In this document: positions 50,687-54,606 of the stretch, one piece after another
Position numbering within the stretch: position 1 is the stretch's first letter
How the letters are laid out: every line of letters begins with the position of its first letter
NCBI GenBank assembly: GCA_003223935.1
Contig: QHXQ01000066.1
Coordinates: forward strand, 1-54,606
Direction of reading: 5' to 3'
Source of the DNA: Acidobacteriota bacterium
GTDB taxonomy: Bacteria > Acidobacteriota > Blastocatellia > Pyrinomonadales > Pyrinomonadaceae
DNA length: 54,606 bases
Position numbers and translations under genes: made by a program
The notes under the pieces: model-generated
Seen by the model: only the letters and a program-made list of their open reading frames with translations
Databases searched by the model: none
Told to the model about the DNA's origin: nothing

Positions 50687-50778
50687 TAGAAGCGGTCTCA
50701 TAAATAGGTAGCGCCTAGTTTTGAGTCAGTGTTTATGCGGCTTCCAGCATGCCGCAGGTATTTATGAGACCGCTTCTA
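50687..50778. repeat. 92-bp palindrome with 20-bp perfect arms
   Basis: Arms at 50687-50706 (TAGAAGCGGTCTCATAAATA) and 50759-50778 are exact complements. The loop holds a second hairpin GCGGC-GCCGC (50738-50756). It starts 14 bases past the stop of the TPR membrane gene, so it could terminate it, but the nested plan also resembles a mobile palindrome. Confidence 0.75.
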
Positions 50779-50791
50779 ATCGCACCCATAA

Positions 50792-52408
50792 CTATGACTG
50801 GGAAGTATCCACATTTCTACGCAGGGTCTCAATTGTGTGGATGGGTAAGCCTGCGATAGTTTTCCCAAACGCTAAAACGTGTAACTCATTTCTGTCAGTA
50901 GACAGATAGGCATAACCGTAGCGGTCACTCTTAAAAGATGTAGTCCAGCGATGTTCAAACTTGATCTCTGCTGCTCGATTACTAATTATTCCATCAAACC
51001 CTTCCTCTAGTCCATCATGTATCCAATCAGCCTTAATAGAGTTGCCTGTTTGAACAATAGTCATTCGCACACCGTCAGCATAAATCCACGTTCCGGTGAA
51101 GTCTTGGCTATCCGTTGTCTCCACAAAGTAAGCTTCAGCGAAGGAGAGAAAAAATCGTTGCTGCTCGCGCGCAGCATTCATCTGTGTTTTCTCTGCTTCG
51201 GCTTCTTCTTCCTCTTTCTTGGCAAGACGAGAAATCTCCTCTCCAACTTTTGGATCGATTTTTTGTTGCTGTTTAGCATCATCCAATAATTTACGAGCCT
51301 CTTCCGCGAATCCAGCGTTGATGTACCTGTTAGCTAGGTTTGCAGCCGCTAAAGTTTCATTGAGGGAAGCTGACTGCTTATAGGCTTGAGCAGCTTTCAT
51401 TAACATCTCTAAACGCTCATATTGAACACCAATATTATTTAAAGCAGCTGCGTGTTTACCATTAAATTGAAGCAGAGTTTTGTAGTGAAGCATTGAGATG
51501 GCATGCGTGGCAGTTTCCTTACCATATGTTAAACCTGCGGAAAATCTTAAACCGACATCATTAGGTTTGTGCTCAATAGCTTTTTCTAATGCAATGGCAC
51601 GGAGGTTTGACTCTCCAGCTTGCTCGTATAATGAAGCTAGCCCTACATACAGATCAGCAATCAGCATCTGGTCATCTGTCTTGGTAAGCTCACTCATGAT
51701 CTTTGAATAAGCCTCTTTGCGTAGGTTTATTTTGAATAGACTATCAGCAGCATAAATGATACAGCGGATTCTTTGGTTTTCTTTCGTGGAACCTTTTCTC
51801 CCATACTGTTCAGCAGCAAGCTCAAAAAAGACTCTAGCCTTATAATAATCACCCGCAGTTTGGTAACAAAAGGCTAGAAAGTGGTTGGCGTAAGGTGCAG
51901 CCTTATCTATATTGGCCAGTTCTTGCAATTTGATAAGGGCGGATGTATCACTAAGCTCATAGCGCAGATAATAGTAAAAAGCTTGGTTAGAAAGTTTCTC
52001 TTCCTCATCTCCGGTTGCCTCGTGGAGTTTGTTGAAAGCGTCTTCCATATCAGATAAGCTGTGAGTCTTCCACGCGGCATCAATCATTGCAGTGAAATGA
52101 GTATTAGTATCATCGGGCTTTATCTCTGAGGACTTCTCGGTAGTTTCGGTTACTTGAGTGCCAGCAATTAATTTTGTTTCAGTTTGCGCTTCGGATTCAG
52201 GCAAAGCTTTAACCTCAGCAGTTTTCTCAATCTTGGCCGCTAGCATCTCCGTAGCAAGTTCTGTAGCTCCTCTCTTCAATTGAAGCTTAGTTACTCGTTC
52301 GAACAAGCCGATGAGAGGTCGCCTGAAAATTATCATCGAAATAAGGAAAGCCAGCACAGATGCTAACTTCCACAGTCCAGCGATTGCAGTGATTAGTTCT
52401 GGGGTCAT
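50792..52408 (-). CDS. membrane-anchored TPR protein, AT-rich accessory gene
   Basis: The 538-residue protein has one N-terminal helix (KLASVLAFLISMIIF, about 13-30) followed by RRPLIGLFERVTKLQLKRGA, an amphipathic anchor seen at the head of many soluble-domain proteins of unknown role. A Glu/Thr/Lys-rich linker (about 55-100) leads to TPR-like repeats (about 110-400) and an acidic coiled coil (EEEEAEAEK). The last 100 residues are a beta domain (FTGTWIYADGVRMTIVQTGN, YGYAYLSTDRNELHVLAF) with a lipocalin-like look. Composition is clearly more AT-rich than its neighbours, so transfer is likely. I cannot assign a function. Confidence 0.78.
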   Translation of the reverse strand: MTPELITAIAGLWKLASVLAFLISMIIFRRPLIGLFERVTKLQLKRGATELATEMLAAKIEKTAEVKALPESEAQTETKLIAGTQVTETTEKSSEIKPDDTNTHFTAMIDAAWKTHSLSDMEDAFNKLHEATGDEEEKLSNQAFYYYLRYELSDTSALIKLQELANIDKAAPYANHFLAFCYQTAGDYYKARVFFELAAEQYGRKGSTKENQRIRCIIYAADSLFKINLRKEAYSKIMSELTKTDDQMLIADLYVGLASLYEQAGESNLRAIALEKAIEHKPNDVGLRFSAGLTYGKETATHAISMLHYKTLLQFNGKHAAALNNIGVQYERLEMLMKAAQAYKQSASLNETLAAANLANRYINAGFAEEARKLLDDAKQQQKIDPKVGEEISRLAKKEEEEAEAEKTQMNAAREQQRFFLSFAEAYFVETTDSQDFTGTWIYADGVRMTIVQTGNSIKADWIHDGLEEGFDGIISNRAAEIKFEHRWTTSFKSDRYGYAYLSTDRNELHVLAFGKTIAGLPIHTIETLRRNVDTSQS

Positions 52409-52768
52409 AGCTATTCAGTCTTGCTTTTCGAGGTTGTGTGGAGCGAAGCTATCAATATTGAGGAGGCGGAACATAACTCACGAGAGCCGCCATTCCCTCG
52501 AAGAGCAGTATCCTTCAATAGGTTTAGTCTATCAAATTGCATTAGCCTCCTACGACGCTATGGCGAAGCGGACTGACGCGATAGAGGATACAAACGCTGC
52601 TGGCATTCGCCCTAACAGCTTCCATTGCTGCCCCGACGATAGGTTTCAAGTTTCGACATTTAAGCCGTCTCCGTGCATCGGTTGATGTGGACGACGGAAG
52701 AAAGAAGCGGCGCGAGTGAAACGTGCGCGCCGCTTCTTTATGTCACGGAAAAGAGGCAGGCGCGGACG
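52409..52768. other. 360-bp gap with a coding-like remnant and a hairpin
   Basis: No intact gene is seen. On the plus strand about 52480-52685 reads SLEEQYPSIGLVYQIALASY and AMAKRTDAIEDTN, which looks like real coding sequence but has no plausible start or membrane part; I treat it as a possible gene fragment. A 14-bp perfect hairpin (52701-52714 with 52726-52739) lies just past the stop of the YgiT gene and probably terminates the toxin-antitoxin operon. Confidence 0.4.
52701..52739 (-). terminator. hairpin terminator of the toxin-antitoxin operon
   Basis: AAAGAAGCGGCGCG pairs perfectly with its complement over 14 bases around an 11-base loop, 29 bases after the YgiT stop. The minus-strand side continues with a pyrimidine tract (CTTTCTTCC), so it may work without Rho. 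Confidence 0.65.
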
Positions 52769-53041
52769 TTAAGCGACCTCTTTAGCGTAGCGCAGCACAG
52801 GCACGGAGATCGTTCTTGCTTTGCGTGCGCGCTTGACGTTGCCGACGAGCGTGGCGAGTTGCCGGCCGACCTCGGCGCGCACAACTTTCTCGCCGCATTG
52901 TGGGCAGACGCCCGCCGGTACGCCTTCGATCACTACGAGCGAGCCTTTAAGCCAGAAGTCCTGCTTGATCTGTCGCTCCTCCATCTGCTCGCCGCAGACG
53001 TGACACTTACCGTAATCGTACTTGGTCTTGTTGTTGCTCAT
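52769..53041 (-). CDS. YgiT-type zinc finger antitoxin
   Basis: The 90-residue protein has two CxxC knuckles (CHVC at about 14-17, CPQC at 46-49) and the GVPAGVCPQCGEKVV signature of YgiT/MqsA N-terminal domains. A basic C-terminal tail (KRARKARTISV) is short and lacks the usual helix-turn-helix of MqsA. It should bind and neutralise the DUF4258 toxin encoded immediately upstream; only two bases separate the genes. This toxin-first order is as in mqsRA. Confidence 0.88.
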   Translation of the reverse strand: MSNNKTKYDYGKCHVCGEQMEERQIKQDFWLKGSLVVIEGVPAGVCPQCGEKVVRAEVGRQLATLVGNVKRARKARTISVPVLRYAKEVA

Positions 53042-53043
53042 GG

Positions 53044-53322
53044 CTATTCTAAGGCATAAGTCGTAATGAAAAGCAGCTTGCCTGTTTCTTTAAGTCGGCA
53101 GATGATAGCCACGCGCCGCCCGTCCGTCGCTGCCCCGACCACTTCATAACGAACGCCGCGTGGGTCGCGCGTGAAGCGCCGCCGGATGCGGCCTGTAGCG
53201 ATGACCATTTCAATGTCGGCGAAGATCAGATCGTCGTTGGCCATCTCCTCGAAAAAATGCGGGATCGCAAATTCATATTGCTGGCTCTGCACCTTCTCGC
53301 GGATGCTCTCAATGGTGGTCAC
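53044..53322 (-). CDS. DUF4258 toxin (RelE/MqsR-like)
   Basis: The 92-residue protein has the DUF4258 plan: an N-terminal helix ending YEFAIPHFFEEMANDDL (here with His in the usual position), IEMVIATGRIRRRF, DPRGVRYEVVGA and RRVAIICRLKETGKLLFITTYAL. Members paired with YgiT zinc fingers are thought to be mRNA-cleaving toxins. It lies directly before the antitoxin on one transcript. It is intact, so the pair may be functional. Confidence 0.85.
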   Translation of the reverse strand: MTTIESIREKVQSQQYEFAIPHFFEEMANDDLIFADIEMVIATGRIRRRFTRDPRGVRYEVVGAATDGRRVAIICRLKETGKLLFITTYALE

Positions 53323-53333
53323 AGCTTAGACGA

Positions 53334-53381
53334 CGAATGACAGGCGGCGCAAAGAGACCCACTCTGGCCGCCTGTCATTCG
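53334..53381 (-). terminator. hairpin terminator after thiC
   Basis: A perfect 15-bp stem (53334-53348 with 53367-53381) with an 18-base loop begins eight bases past the thiC stop. No T-run follows on the minus strand. Confidence 0.65.
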
Positions 53382-53388
53382 CTACCTT

Positions 53389-54606
<1,218 letters not shown>

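Noticed and set aside
53323..53388. TPP riboswitch near thiC
   Set aside because: This is the 3' side of thiC; the riboswitch, if any, lies beyond the right edge.

Overview
The window is a GC-rich bacterial chromosome segment with no rRNA, tRNA, CRISPR array or transposase that I can recognise. It most likely comes from an acidobacterium of the Blastocatellia type. That is an inference from several things seen together: a PknB-type Ser/Thr kinase with a long TPR tail, a secreted M28 peptidase with a PDZ domain, PD40/TolB-like secreted repeats, many small secreted proteins ending their leader in A-Q, a DUF1111 di-haem protein, a GH63-like glucosidase, and a genome littered with short palindromic repeats. 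No species name is supported. Two genes run off the edges: a DUF1015 gene on the left and thiC on the right.

Layout. 0-6 kb: serine biosynthesis (DUF1015, GNAT, serA, a membrane protein, an SDR, serC) interrupted by three copies of one long hairpin repeat and a MITE-like element. 6-11 kb: secreted PD40 protein, M28 peptidase, convergent di-haem cytochrome protein. 11-15 kb: TPR kinase followed by two duplicated small beta-rich proteins. 15-20 kb: flavoprotein, GlsB/YeaQ-type membrane protein, a three-times frameshifted pseudogene, a secreted amidohydrolase and two small genes. 20-26.4 kb: ergothioneine locus. egtD-egtA and a betaine-type ABC transporter (ATPase plus a permease/binding-protein fusion, the EgtUV architecture) form one operon, and egtB is divergent. 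26.5-29 kb: an AT-rich single-gene restriction-modification enzyme (nuclease-like, methylase and specificity parts in one chain). 29-34 kb: LD-carboxypeptidase, mscL, divergent MscS-type channel, UBP zinc finger, a small basic protein, and a MerR regulator with a Met/His-rich secreted partner. 34-41 kb: M1 peptidase, zinc-ribbon peptide, M49-like metallopeptidase, GNAT, TPR protein. 41-45 kb: secreted protein, NurA nuclease, zinc-ribbon membrane protein, stand-alone HerA-type HAS-barrel protein and a secreted beta protein. 45-54.6 kb: K+ channel-like protein, GH63-like glucosidase, NmrA-type SDR, AT-rich membrane-anchored TPR protein, a DUF4258/YgiT toxin-antitoxin pair, and thiC.

Most striking signal. 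Six intergenic palindromes (H1 to H6) are built of 7-base units. Their two arms often differ by exactly one whole unit. Three of the six bracket the NurA/HAS-barrel locus. Beside these are a family of four near-identical hairpins (R1 to R4), a nested MITE-like element with a target duplication, and further REP-like palindromes, so intergenic DNA here is shaped by several unrelated classes of mobile or self-expanding inverted repeat.
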